A stretch of DNA of 30,567 nt from positions 1 through 30,567 of IMG/VR virus record IMGVR_UViG_3300001472_000091. The stretch is one strand, 5' to 3'. Each line of letters opens with the position of its first letter. Positions within the stretch are counted from its first letter, which is position 1. Below the pieces are notes generated by a model. The model was not told the origin of the DNA and ran no database searches. It saw only the letters and a list, made by a program, of their open reading frames with translations. Positions 19,117-27,650 of this stretch are shown here, piece after piece. The DNA is from a virus. The position numbers were made by a program, and so were the translations under genes.

Positions 19117-19926
19117 TTAAACCTCTTGAATGAAGTGAGTGTAGTGTTTGGCGTACAAATGACTTTCCTCAGATGAGCGCCAGATGGCGAATGAAGTTTC
19201 CCGGTTTCGTGCATTGTTCTCTCTAACGATTTGTTGGCATTTCGGTATGACTGTCTCATCTGCGTTTAAATCTTCTTCTTCTATATTAATATAATAACAT
19301 GTTTCAGTAATGTTGTCAAGTGAATAAAGTAACTTTTCATCTTCTGCATCAAAAGAACCAAATGATATTGTAGAGATTCTCGATATTTCTTTTTTAGAAT
19401 GAAGCCTATTAAAGTCTGCAGCCGTGTGTGAACAATACATGAGGTTTTGAAGAGTTGAATAGATAAAATAATTTACTTTTTCATAATAGTCCGTAACGGT
19501 TCCTGCACCAGCAATGCTCAATAGAGTCTTGTTGTCCAATATTAACATTTCTTCAATCATTCCTGATCGGACATATTCTTGAAGTACATTGAAATGAACC
19601 CTGTGTCTTAACTTTTCTTTCTTCGAACAGAACTCAACGTCAGGCACCAAATAACATACGGTTGTTTTAAAGCCCTTCAGTGCCTCTAGGACACGTAGTG
19701 ATGCACCAGCAACCTTACCGGACCCACAAACAAACAGGATGGCTTCATCGTGAGATTTGAGGCCTCTCTGTTTAAATCTGATTGTGGCTTCATCGTATTC
19801 TTCCACGGTACTCTTCTTTTCAATACCGTCATCTTCGTCAAGAATTATTATTTTATAATTCTTGGTATGTGGCTTGAAGAGTTTGGCTATATTTTTTCCA
19901 GCCTCTCCTAATCCTACTAAAATCAT
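19117..19926 (-). CDS. divergent tubulin/FtsZ-like protein
   Basis: 269 residues. The layout follows the tubulin superfamily GTPase: a nucleotide loop IleLeuValGlyLeuGlyGluAlaGlyLysAsnIle at 2-13 (family: VGLGQxGxN), a signature-like ValCysGlySerGlyLysValAlaGlyAlaSerLeu at 66-77 in the place of GGGTGSG, a CysTyrLeuValProAsp...GluPheCysSerLysLysGluLysLeuArg strand-loop, a LeuIleLeuAspAsnLysThrLeuLeu segment at 128-136 (family: IVIPNDxLL), and AlaAlaAspPhe at 169-172 where FtsZ has NLDFAD. The second Gly-rich loop is altered (no GTG), so GTPase activity is uncertain. A Rossmann-type dinucleotide-binding protein is the alternative. Phage tubulins such as PhuZ and TubZ move or centre DNA; a similar role here is inference. 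Confidence 0.55.
   Translation of the reverse strand: MILVGLGEAGKNIAKLFKPHTKNYKIIILDEDDGIEKKSTVEEYDEATIRFKQRGLKSHDEAILFVCGSGKVAGASLRVLEALKGFKTTVCYLVPDVEFCSKKEKLRHRVHFNVLQEYVRSGMIEEMLILDNKTLLSIAGAGTVTDYYEKVNYFIYSTLQNLMYCSHTAADFNRLHSKKEISRISTISFGSFDAEDEKLLYSLDNITETCYYINIEEEDLNADETVIPKCQQIVRENNARNRETSFAIWRSSEESHLYAKHYTHFIQEV
19291..19319 (-). promoter_or_regulatory. promoter-like element inside tubulin-like gene
   Basis: Minus-strand TTGACA (19319-19314), 17 bp, TATTAT (19296-19291) with AAACATGT beside -10, matching the family. It is inside the coding region of the tubulin-like gene, about 170 bases from its stop, and could serve the three small genes downstream. Confidence 0.7.
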
Positions 19927-19927
19927 T

Positions 19928-20134
19928 TCATTCTCCTATTTGTTGTGCGTATAATATTGGTATTGTAACTATCTTTTCTGAGGCAAAGACAAAAACTCTT
20001 ACTGATGGTAGGCTAATCTCATTTGGGTATGAAAAGACCTCTAAAACCATCGCAACATCACCATTCTTGTATCCGAAAAGCGAACGTTCATCCCATGGAC
20101 TACTAAAAATTGTTATGAGATCACCTTCTTTCAT
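19928..20134 (-). CDS. small SH3-like protein, unknown function
   Basis: 68 residues: MetLysGluGlyAspLeuIleThrIlePhe, then TyrLysAsnGlyAspValAlaMetValLeuGluValPhe, a ValArgValPheValPhe strand and a C-terminal helix. It is the third of three neighbouring mini-proteins with an N-terminal Gly-Asp-Leu-(Val/Ile) and a second strand after a Gly turn, the plan of an SH3/KOW-like barrel. It overlaps the upstream copy by 14 bases and lies one base before the tubulin-like ATG region. Confidence 0.7.
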   Translation of the reverse strand: MKEGDLITIFSSPWDERSLFGYKNGDVAMVLEVFSYPNEISLPSVRVFVFASEKIVTIPILYAQQIGE

Positions 20135-20339
20135 CTAATTCGCTCAACAGTTTCATAAAACTCTTCAGAACAGGATGTGTCTTACTATTATGGAGGAAAA
20201 ATACTTCATAAATTGGGTCTCGAGAATCTATTGTGCCGATCCTTACATTTCTCACCAATCCTATGTGGCCCGTAGTATATGTTGACCATGACCAATGAGG
20301 CAACGACTCAACTATAATTACTAGATCCCCTTTCTCCAT
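20121..20339 (-). CDS. small SH3-like protein, unknown function
   Basis: 72 residues from ATG 20339, chosen because GAGG lies 6 bases upstream; TTG 20351 would absorb that site. MetGluLysGlyAspLeuValIleIleVal is followed by ThrThrGlyHisIleGlyLeuValArgAsnVal and a TyrGluValPhePhe strand. It has the same plan as its two neighbours but low identity, suggesting old tandem duplication. It overlaps the upstream copy by 32 bases. Confidence 0.68.
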   Translation of the reverse strand: MEKGDLVIIVESLPHWSWSTYTTGHIGLVRNVRIGTIDSRDPIYEVFFLHNSKTHPVLKSFMKLLSELDERR

Positions 20340-20514
20340 TGAATACCTCAAGTTCCGTGTCCCACATTGGAACTTCTACCCCGTCACTCATAAATACCCA
20401 ATATAACCTAAATAGTTGTCCGACTTCTTCTATTTTAGTCACAATTCCAATCTCACCGTTCCTATATCCTGTTGTTTGACAATCAGAAAGGACAACCAAA
20501 TCACCAACTACCAT
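20308..20514 (-). CDS. small SH3-like protein, unknown function
   Basis: 68 residues: MetValValGlyAspLeuValValLeuSer, TyrArgAsnGlyGluIleGlyIleValThrLysIleGluGlu, PheArgLeuTyrTrpVal and a GluValProMetTrp segment that gives the clearest SH3-like pattern of the set. The start ATG 20514 overlaps the polymerase stop by 7 bases, so it is translated from the polymerase mRNA. The role is unknown. Confidence 0.7.
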   Translation of the reverse strand: MVVGDLVVLSDCQTTGYRNGEIGIVTKIEEVGQLFRLYWVFMSDGVEVPMWDTELEVFNGERGSSNYS

Positions 20515-21701
20515 GAAAACTCTTTTAGTTTCCCCAAACTCTTACCCATTGAGCAGTTAACCTTGAACTTGCCCAAGCGGGTGTTCCCAAATATTTCCTT
20601 TAATTCAGGGATGAGTCGTTTGTCGTCGGCATGAAGATCAATGATAACGCTATCGTGAACAATCGCAGTAACATGGGATCTTGTTGCCCTAAGGAAACCA
20701 GAAATTTTGATAAATCGTTCGAGTGTGTTATCAGAGGAACTTGATTGTAAAAGGTAATTGAGTGCTTTACTAGGGGTAGTTGCAATTGTTCTCCCGAATG
20801 GAGTGCTGACCATTTCACTTTCGGCGTCATAATATCTTTCCAAGAGTATTTCTCTATCGTAGTAATCTGATTCAATGGCTGTAGATTCTGGGTTGTAGAG
20901 CCAAGCGAATATTTTTGTTTTTGCTTCGTCTCGGCTAAGATCTTTTCGAAAAACGTTTTTGATGTTCCATTCATGAATATCCTCCTCTGGTTGTTCATGT
21001 TCTAACAATGCAAGCATTGTTCTAATCTCGGAAGCGTTGAAATCAAGTTCCAAGAACACATCATTGGTTGGATAGACGTGGTTTTTGAGTTCTGTCTTAA
21101 GATTTAATATTGGAAAAGAATCTTTCTTAGTTGTTAGTCGACCAGTAATTGTTCCAAACAAGTTGTAATCAATGTATGGGGTTGTTTCGCCAAATTGACT
21201 GTAAAGATGCTTTGCCTTTAAATCATCTGCAGATATACAATATAGAGCGAATGAATTAAGGTTGATTGGGTGTCGTTTCAATTCCTTTATGGCCGCTTGG
21301 GCGTTTTTTAATAAAGTGTAGTGTTCAGGTCTCTCGTAGTTATCAAAAATCCACTTGGTGATTTCATTCTTGGTGTCGAAGTAGTGAATCAAATGCTTCT
21401 GAGGTACGACATCGTAAAAGCAGACATCGTCAAGATCAATCTTCGATGTGATAAAGCTCTTGAAGTGAGACTTCATCAATTTACTAACAGAACTCCACCG
21501 TTCCCTTAAGAATTCTGGACATACAGAATCGAGTGATTTGCCCTCAACAAGCAAACTAGCGTAATCGACATCCATACCGAATAGGTGGTCTGAATATGAC
21601 CACGTTTTTGATATTCCTTCTGGAATTCTTTGCCAAATGAACTGACCGTCTAGGTAAGTTCCAGCACAATCTAATTTATTGTCTAAAAGTTGAAAAAACA
21701 T
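20508..21701 (-). CDS. family A DNA polymerase, polymerase domain only
   Basis: 397 residues, about the size of the palm/fingers/thumb part alone. Family A signatures can be read in order: PheGlyThrIleThrGlyArgLeuThrThr (family: TGRLSS) near 182-191, motif A LeuGluLeuAspPheAsnAlaSerGluIleArg near 216-226, a motif B-like ArgLysAspLeuSerArgAspGluAlaLysThrLysIlePheAlaTrpLeuTyr near 250-267, PheGlyArgThrIle near 302-306, and motif C ValHisAspSerVal near 348-352, where the usual HisAspGlu is HisAspSer. No 3'-5' exonuclease domain is present. GGAGG precedes ATG 21701. It is unusual to see this enzyme beside a T4-like replisome set, which normally has a family B polymerase. Confidence 0.85.
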   Translation of the reverse strand: MFFQLLDNKLDCAGTYLDGQFIWQRIPEGISKTWSYSDHLFGMDVDYASLLVEGKSLDSVCPEFLRERWSSVSKLMKSHFKSFITSKIDLDDVCFYDVVPQKHLIHYFDTKNEITKWIFDNYERPEHYTLLKNAQAAIKELKRHPINLNSFALYCISADDLKAKHLYSQFGETTPYIDYNLFGTITGRLTTKKDSFPILNLKTELKNHVYPTNDVFLELDFNASEIRTMLALLEHEQPEEDIHEWNIKNVFRKDLSRDEAKTKIFAWLYNPESTAIESDYYDREILLERYYDAESEMVSTPFGRTIATTPSKALNYLLQSSSSDNTLERFIKISGFLRATRSHVTAIVHDSVIIDLHADDKRLIPELKEIFGNTRLGKFKVNCSMGKSLGKLKEFSW

Positions 21702-21748
21702 CTGCAGGGTCCTCCGAAATGTGTTATAATAAGTGTGACGGTACTAAT

Positions 21749-21777
21749 AGAATAACATATCTCAACAGGCTTGTCAA
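21749..21777 (-). promoter_or_regulatory. sigma70-type phage promoter, polymerase unit
   Basis: Minus-strand TTGACA (21777-21772), 17 bp, TATTCT (21754-21749), with ATATGT beside the weak -10. It is the weakest -10 of the family. It starts two bases after the stop of the 383-residue gene. Confidence 0.72.
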
Positions 21778-21778
21778 G

Positions 21779-22930
21779 TTATTTGTGAAACTTTTTTTTG
21801 TAATAGGTCAGCGACCCTTCCTTGGTGTTGTACCTGTCTCTGAATTGAGATTCAATGAATTGCATTGCTTGTTCTGGTGTTATCGCAAACAATCTTATGG
21901 AGGTGTTGTGGATAGATCTCATTTCGGAATCAGAAAACGGAAAAAGTTCTTCCATATTTCTTATTTTAATATATAATAATAATAATATAATATAATCTAT
22001 ACTATTAATATTGTTTCTTTTAGATATATTAGATTTAGTTTTATTATTACATACATATACTTCCTTTAAATTCGGTCTTAGATAAACAAATGAATTGTAA
22101 GTATCAAGTAGGTATTGTGATAATAAGTCAAAGTCAAAATTGTTTGTTTTATAGTATTGCTTTTCGAATACTGAAGCAACAGTTAACAATGTATATCTTT
22201 CTCGAAACTTTGTTGTAGTTGGATGAGCTAAGTCAGACACCAGCACGCTGGGATTTTGGAGATTGACGGAAAATCCAAACTGTTTGGCCATATTCATAAA
22301 GAATGCATAGTTCGGTGAGTTTAGAATCGCACTTTCTTTATTAGCATCATTTGCGAAACCAACAGGAGCTAACTGTAAAGCTAGACCTGTGTTGAAGGCG
22401 GAGCTTTGTTTGGACTTCATGAAGCCTGAGAGAGTTATCTTTGAACCAATATCTTCAGTGAGAACATGTGCTTCGAAAAATTTCAAGAAAGTTTCGAATG
22501 AATCGATCTTCCTATCAATAGGGATCATTTTTTTCACGAGAAAATCATCCATGAATGAGGCCATGAAATCGGAATATCCTTTTATCGGGCTTTCCCAACC
22601 ACGAATAACAGTCAATTTTGATAGGTTAGGATCTTCATTGTTTATTAGACTTAGGTTTAAAGCGTTCTCATAGCGTATATACATCTCTTTGAATTGATCA
22701 CCAACAAAGTTCATGATTTGAAAGTCTTGATTGTGAAAGGTTCTTAAGAAAGACTCGTTCGCGATGACTGGATCAAGTTGCCTATTGACTCTTCCATAGA
22801 ATGACTTCTCGGCAAAATTAAAATCCACAACTTGAATCTCACTTGGGGAGAATGCATTGAGTTTGTAATTTGCTCTGTCAAAAGCTGTTTTGAGTGCTTT
22901 CGAATTATTGTTTCCTTTAAAGTTGCTCAT
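21779..22930 (-). CDS. hypothetical phage protein, 383 aa, probably virion-related
   Basis: I do not recognise this protein. It lies directly after the 1569-residue virion protein (10-base gap) and is the last gene before the polymerase promoter, so a tail or baseplate role is likely by position. The middle (about 150-250) is mixed; a hydrophobic IleAspTyrIleIleLeuLeuLeuLeuTyrIleLys segment lies near 314-325 inside a locally AT-rich region (forward 21960-22030 is almost only A and T). The C-terminus is Arg/Lys rich. No signal peptide. Confidence 0.7.
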   Translation of the reverse strand: MSNFKGNNNSKALKTAFDRANYKLNAFSPSEIQVVDFNFAEKSFYGRVNRQLDPVIANESFLRTFHNQDFQIMNFVGDQFKEMYIRYENALNLSLINNEDPNLSKLTVIRGWESPIKGYSDFMASFMDDFLVKKMIPIDRKIDSFETFLKFFEAHVLTEDIGSKITLSGFMKSKQSSAFNTGLALQLAPVGFANDANKESAILNSPNYAFFMNMAKQFGFSVNLQNPSVLVSDLAHPTTTKFRERYTLLTVASVFEKQYYKTNNFDFDLLSQYLLDTYNSFVYLRPNLKEVYVCNNKTKSNISKRNNINSIDYIILLLLYIKIRNMEELFPFSDSEMRSIHNTSIRLFAITPEQAMQFIESQFRDRYNTKEGSLTYYKKKFHK

Positions 22931-22940
22931 GATATAAGTA

Positions 22941-25900
22941 TTACGCCGTTGGATATTCTGTAGCTCTTACTTCGGAACCATCAGTATTTTTGTATACATA
23001 TTCTATCTCCCCGTTATTATAAGCGACTATCTCTAGAGGGATGTTTTTTCCACCGATATTTGTAAATGTGTTAGAACGACTTGTAACAACTCTCGTATCT
23101 CCATCTACAGCAGAACCTTGAAGGTTCGCTTGTTGATCAGTAGTTAGACTTACAACGCTGCTTGACGTAGCCGCAGCAGTTTGTGCACTTGGTGCTGGTG
23201 TAGATGTTTGTGCTTCTATTTCTTCTTGTGGAATGACCTGAACAAATGGTGCACCGCCCATAACTTCTTGTAAATCAACAATTGCTTTCTCACAGAATCT
23301 AGCATCTGCGGCGTTTTTGTTCGCGGCAGCATCGATACCAAATGTTTCAATGAGCAATTCATCACTGCTTTCCGGCACAGAATTGGACGGAGCAACAGAG
23401 TTGTTCTCTTTATCTCCAGAATAATAATGTTGAGCCTTAACGCTTGTTGTAAATGAACTAGGAGTAAGTGTTGTGGATACGCCGGTGATTGTGTGATACC
23501 CACCTATACCTAGAACGTTAGCAAGAGACCTTTTTTTCTCAAGCCCGCCGGTTCTAGGGTGTCCCAGTGCAGTCCCTCCAAAACCATATGGATTTAACCA
23601 TAGATCCATTCCCGGATAGAATAGTGTATTTCCAAACATCTCAATGGACACGCTATAAACTGAAGATAATTGTAATAAACCGTCAACACCATTGCGCATA
23701 AATCTAGCTTCGCGAACATATTGTAAATCTGTTTTTGAAAATTGAACTGTCTTTACCAGTCCCCTGTTTGATCCAATCTCAATATGAAATATCCCACTAC
23801 CAATGTCTAGTGCATAATCCCCGACTCCCTTGTGGCTTCTTGTTGATCCATTTGGGTTCAATATGATATAGTGAAAGAAGTTTTCAATCTTTGAATCACC
23901 AGCTGGGCTGCCCTCTAAAGGCAATCCCGCAGGCTGCACTGTATTTTCACCCTCAATATTTGAAGGCAACCTGTTGTCGTCAGTGTCTAAGATAGCGTTG
24001 GCTCTAGACACTCCAATTAGGCTACCGATCTTGTCTTCTTTGGTGTCTGAGTATGAAGAAAATTGTCCGGTTTGAAAAATCAATCTTTTTTCGATATCGC
24101 GATTAACACATGCCTCTAGCATCGCATTTGATACCAATGCGTTTGAAAGAGATCTGATAAAGTTCAAGATTGGAAAAGACCTTCGTGTGGATTTTTGACT
24201 TAGAACGTTGTCGACAAACCATCTAGAGAAAAATTCAACAGAAATTGGTATATGAGAGATATTAAATGAATTAGTCTGCGTTTCTTGGAATAATTGAAAT
24301 TCAAAAGATCCCAAGATAATCATCGTGTTTGCCAAACCTCTTGCCTTACCATTGTCTCTCTCTAGGTATAGAGAATCTAAGACCGTATAAAGCAAGTCTC
24401 CAAAGAAAAAATACTGAACAAGAGTGTCATTCTTGTCTGCGTCGTTAAAGTCAAACCCATTGCTGTTCTCTGGTAGTCTCGTGTTAAGTACAATACCTAA
24501 ATCTCCAGAGTTCGCATTGGCTTTGTCTTTGTCTAGTGCAACGGTGCCTAAAATATCGCACTCTCGGAAGTATCCATTGTCCAGAAACTGTCTCCGATGA
24601 TTGTCGTCTATAACACAGTTAAATATCTTATTATTTTTTTGCAACCTTTTCATGATAGAACTTAGTGATTGCTTCAACAGGACCTCTTCAATAGCAGCGA
24701 TTGTCTTTTTAGCATCAGTCAATTGATCAATGGTGCATTTTTTCGAGATAGCCAATTCATTTAGTTTCGTTTCGTTGACTAGTCTCTGATGTATCACTTC
24801 CGGCGTCGCCAAGGCATCATATCTCAGACTCTTAAGAGCAGTTTCAACATACGCTCTATATGTTAGACTAACTTCGACAGTCCCATCATTTTTAATATTA
24901 AAGCTGTGATCTATCATACATAAGTAGAATGACTTATTCATATTCTTGATTGCTGATCGGATGTTAGGTAAGTCGCTTCCAATCCCTTCGAGACTATCCG
25001 GAACATTATATCCAGTCTCCACCATAATTCTGTAAAAAGATGGGTCATACTGTCTCAAGCTGGTGACGGGTACTCCTTGTACGCGTTCATCATCGTCTGG
25101 TTCTGGTTGAACAATCAAGTCTACAAAACTAAAGGTATCTCCATTGTAAGACTTTCTCTCTCTAATGAAATCCGCGAAGCTCTGAAAAAACAAGGTCATG
25201 GTACCTTTAACATCATTTCTAGCTTCTGCTGGATTTGTTCCATTGAATTCTAAAGTGAAACTCTTAAGGCCAACACCATCTCCCTTGTCAAACTCAGCTT
25301 CCAAGAAAGATTGGACTTTTCCCTCCACTACCGTTCCACTTCTTCCTGCTTGAGGGTTTGTAAAGTTTTTACTTCTTGACAAGTCGGTATGCATCGGGAA
25401 TATAAACTCAGTTCTTTGCAACTTCCCGGCTGGATCATTTAGTACCTTATATAGTCTAAATTTTGGTACAAGTTGAGTCATAATATGAGGAGGGGCTTCA
25501 AATAGGTATTGGGATTTTTCTGAAGAAAAAATATTATTAATCAACTGCTCTTTGTTTTCTGAAGTCGCTCTCCAAAATCTACCACCGAATGGTTTTTCTG
25601 GGTTCGGCCCATCAGGATTTTCTGATGCTTGGCGATCTATTATGTGTTCCTCATAAGGTATTGCGAGCTTTGACATGTTCATCATTAAAGCGCATTGTTT
25701 GTAAAATTTTTGCCGGTCTTGGATCTGTTCATCTGTGAGCGTGGTTATGTCGGGTAAAGGTATATTGGCGAAAGCCTTTCCAATCGCATCATCAGCAGCG
25801 GCTTTGGCTGCACCAACATTGCTATCATCAAGAAAGTTCTCATCTCTACTTAATTCAAAAGAAAACCTATTCCACAACCTTAATCTTCTTTCAACATCCT

Positions 25901-27650
25901 TATCTATAGCGAAGATGGATAGTGTTTTTTTTAAAAATTCATCATCGGCTACTGTGGCTCTAAACGAGGCACCTACAGATTTACCATTCGCAAGCGCATG
26001 TATGGCATTCCCCAGGAAGTTTTGATATTTATTTAAAACCAGTCTTTCTAATCTATCTGACTGTGACCGTTCCGATGCTGCCTCATAAAGAGACTGGCCG
26101 AAACCAGCCAGCATAGCAAGGTTGAATGCGAGAAGGACACCCTTTAGGCTCACTATGAATCTTATGACCTTAGTTGCTCTCACTAATCTCTGAGTGTTTT
26201 TTCCTACCTTACCCATCTTGGTTAACTGTTTGAACGCGTTTACACTTATATTTCCCGTCTTCCACTTAGATGATCCCCCAAGTGGATATTGCTTGTTTAA
26301 GACCGTTAGCATTCTCCAAGCATTTATTTTGGTTACACCGTACTTGGTCATGATTGCGGCCGTACCTCCGACCAAAGTACTTGTGTTGATCTGCGGAAAC
26401 TCTACAGGTGTATCATCTTCCGCCTCGAACTCTTTTAAAAGTTTACCGGTCCAAAATGGCGTTTGTAAAACATCATAGTCTCCTTCGGGATCTGGATTAG
26501 AGAGTTTTATGAGCCCTGTGGCCTTGTCGATGAACTTGGACCTATTTTCTCCCAATTGTTCTCCAAATGCTGTCCAATAATCACTATCGAAAATAATTCC
26601 CCATGAGTCATAAAACTCACCACTGTAGAAGTTAAAAGGGTTTTTGGTAATATCCTTCCCCCTCAACGCTTTAGCTAAGATGTCGATCTGATCATCAGTA
26701 TAATATATCGCTGTATCTGGGTCTTGGTCTTCGGGGGGAGTTGTCTTTCCAAGTATTGTGGCCTTTGTGTTCCATTTTGTCAATTTTTTGAATGTTTCCA
26801 ATTTATCAACAGGTATGGTTGTGGCGTGAGTCACATTAACCGTTTTATATTCTTTGCTCAAATAAGCCTTATCTCCATCTATAATTATAGATAGTGGACC
26901 TTCGCCATCTCCAATTATTTCAAATAATTTGAATGCGCCCGTAACTGTAGGGAGCACCGAGACCGACGCACTAGCAACTTGTTGAATTTTATCTACTGCT
27001 GTGGTGTCCTTGGTTTCTCCTAGAAATTCAGGAGACAAACTAGTCTGCACTTGAAACCCAGTCTCTCTAGACGAGATAAGTTTATCGGATAGTTTTTCAG
27101 ACAATTTTAACTTGAAATCATCGTAGGTGTACCCTCTGTCTATGAGCGTTCCCAAGAATGTTTCTTTAAACAATTCTCCTACTGTTCCATTTTTCATAGC
27201 TTTTGTTATTGAGTCATTTATTTTGTTTTCTGCGATTTCGGTCTTGACCGGGTCGATTTTTTTTAAGATGATGTTGTTGTCGGTATCATAAGTAATGTAG
27301 TTTATCTTCTTGTCTGAGTAGACGGAGAGCAAAAGGAGTTCAAAGAATCCTCTATTGACCGGATTGTTCACATCTAACCCATCAGACAAGACCAACCAGT
27401 GGGAAACAGCATATTTGTAGTCTTCTTCATTTTCAAAATTTGGCCCAAAGATTGTGATTGCTCTGCCGGCTAAATAATCATCAATCGCCGTTTCTAGATC
27501 CGAGGTCATGTAATCGTCGATAAAAAACGGATTCAATAGCATGTTCTTTATGTCCACATTGATCAAGTTGGATGGTCCAGCAGATATTTTCTGCGGGGAA
27601 AATTTTCCCATTAAGAGTCCTTCTGTTCTCGTTCTTAGATTTGGGCTCAT
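22941..27650 (-). CDS. very large virion protein, probable baseplate/hub component
   Basis: 1569 residues. The start ATG 27650 overlaps the LysM-like gene stop (ATGA). A hydrophobic segment (LysGlyValLeuLeuAlaPheAsnLeuAlaMetLeuAlaGlyPhe) lies at about residues 500-520. The region near 1340-1410 contains IleGluMetPheGlyAsnThrLeuPheTyrProGlyMet and LeuGlyIleGlyGlyTyrHisThrIleThrGlyVal...PheThrThrSerValLysAla, typical of baseplate hub or tail-assembly beta domains as I remember them. The last 150 residues are Ala/Ser/Thr/Gln rich with a short C-terminal beta domain. The size suggests a fusion of several structural parts. The position between LysM-like and tape-measure genes supports a tail role; the exact part is unknown. 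Confidence 0.65.
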   Translation of the reverse strand: MSPNLRTRTEGLLMGKFSPQKISAGPSNLINVDIKNMLLNPFFIDDYMTSDLETAIDDYLAGRAITIFGPNFENEEDYKYAVSHWLVLSDGLDVNNPVNRGFFELLLLSVYSDKKINYITYDTDNNIILKKIDPVKTEIAENKINDSITKAMKNGTVGELFKETFLGTLIDRGYTYDDFKLKLSEKLSDKLISSRETGFQVQTSLSPEFLGETKDTTAVDKIQQVASASVSVLPTVTGAFKLFEIIGDGEGPLSIIIDGDKAYLSKEYKTVNVTHATTIPVDKLETFKKLTKWNTKATILGKTTPPEDQDPDTAIYYTDDQIDILAKALRGKDITKNPFNFYSGEFYDSWGIIFDSDYWTAFGEQLGENRSKFIDKATGLIKLSNPDPEGDYDVLQTPFWTGKLLKEFEAEDDTPVEFPQINTSTLVGGTAAIMTKYGVTKINAWRMLTVLNKQYPLGGSSKWKTGNISVNAFKQLTKMGKVGKNTQRLVRATKVIRFIVSLKGVLLAFNLAMLAGFGQSLYEAASERSQSDRLERLVLNKYQNFLGNAIHALANGKSVGASFRATVADDEFLKKTLSIFAIDKDVERRLRLWNRFSFELSRDENFLDDSNVGAAKAAADDAIGKAFANIPLPDITTLTDEQIQDRQKFYKQCALMMNMSKLAIPYEEHIIDRQASENPDGPNPEKPFGGRFWRATSENKEQLINNIFSSEKSQYLFEAPPHIMTQLVPKFRLYKVLNDPAGKLQRTEFIFPMHTDLSRSKNFTNPQAGRSGTVVEGKVQSFLEAEFDKGDGVGLKSFTLEFNGTNPAEARNDVKGTMTLFFQSFADFIRERKSYNGDTFSFVDLIVQPEPDDDERVQGVPVTSLRQYDPSFYRIMVETGYNVPDSLEGIGSDLPNIRSAIKNMNKSFYLCMIDHSFNIKNDGTVEVSLTYRAYVETALKSLRYDALATPEVIHQRLVNETKLNELAISKKCTIDQLTDAKKTIAAIEEVLLKQSLSSIMKRLQKNNKIFNCVIDDNHRRQFLDNGYFRECDILGTVALDKDKANANSGDLGIVLNTRLPENSNGFDFNDADKNDTLVQYFFFGDLLYTVLDSLYLERDNGKARGLANTMIILGSFEFQLFQETQTNSFNISHIPISVEFFSRWFVDNVLSQKSTRRSFPILNFIRSLSNALVSNAMLEACVNRDIEKRLIFQTGQFSSYSDTKEDKIGSLIGVSRANAILDTDDNRLPSNIEGENTVQPAGLPLEGSPAGDSKIENFFHYIILNPNGSTRSHKGVGDYALDIGSGIFHIEIGSNRGLVKTVQFSKTDLQYVREARFMRNGVDGLLQLSSVYSVSIEMFGNTLFYPGMDLWLNPYGFGGTALGHPRTGGLEKKRSLANVLGIGGYHTITGVSTTLTPSSFTTSVKAQHYYSGDKENNSVAPSNSVPESSDELLIETFGIDAAANKNAADARFCEKAIVDLQEVMGGAPFVQVIPQEEIEAQTSTPAPSAQTAAATSSSVVSLTTDQQANLQGSAVDGDTRVVTSRSNTFTNIGGKNIPLEIVAYNNGEIEYVYKNTDGSEVRATEYPTA

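Noticed and set aside
19068-19259. 63-codon minus-strand frame after the tubulin-like gene
   Set aside because: Mostly in another frame of the tubulin-like gene, no ribosome site, composition unlike a folded protein.
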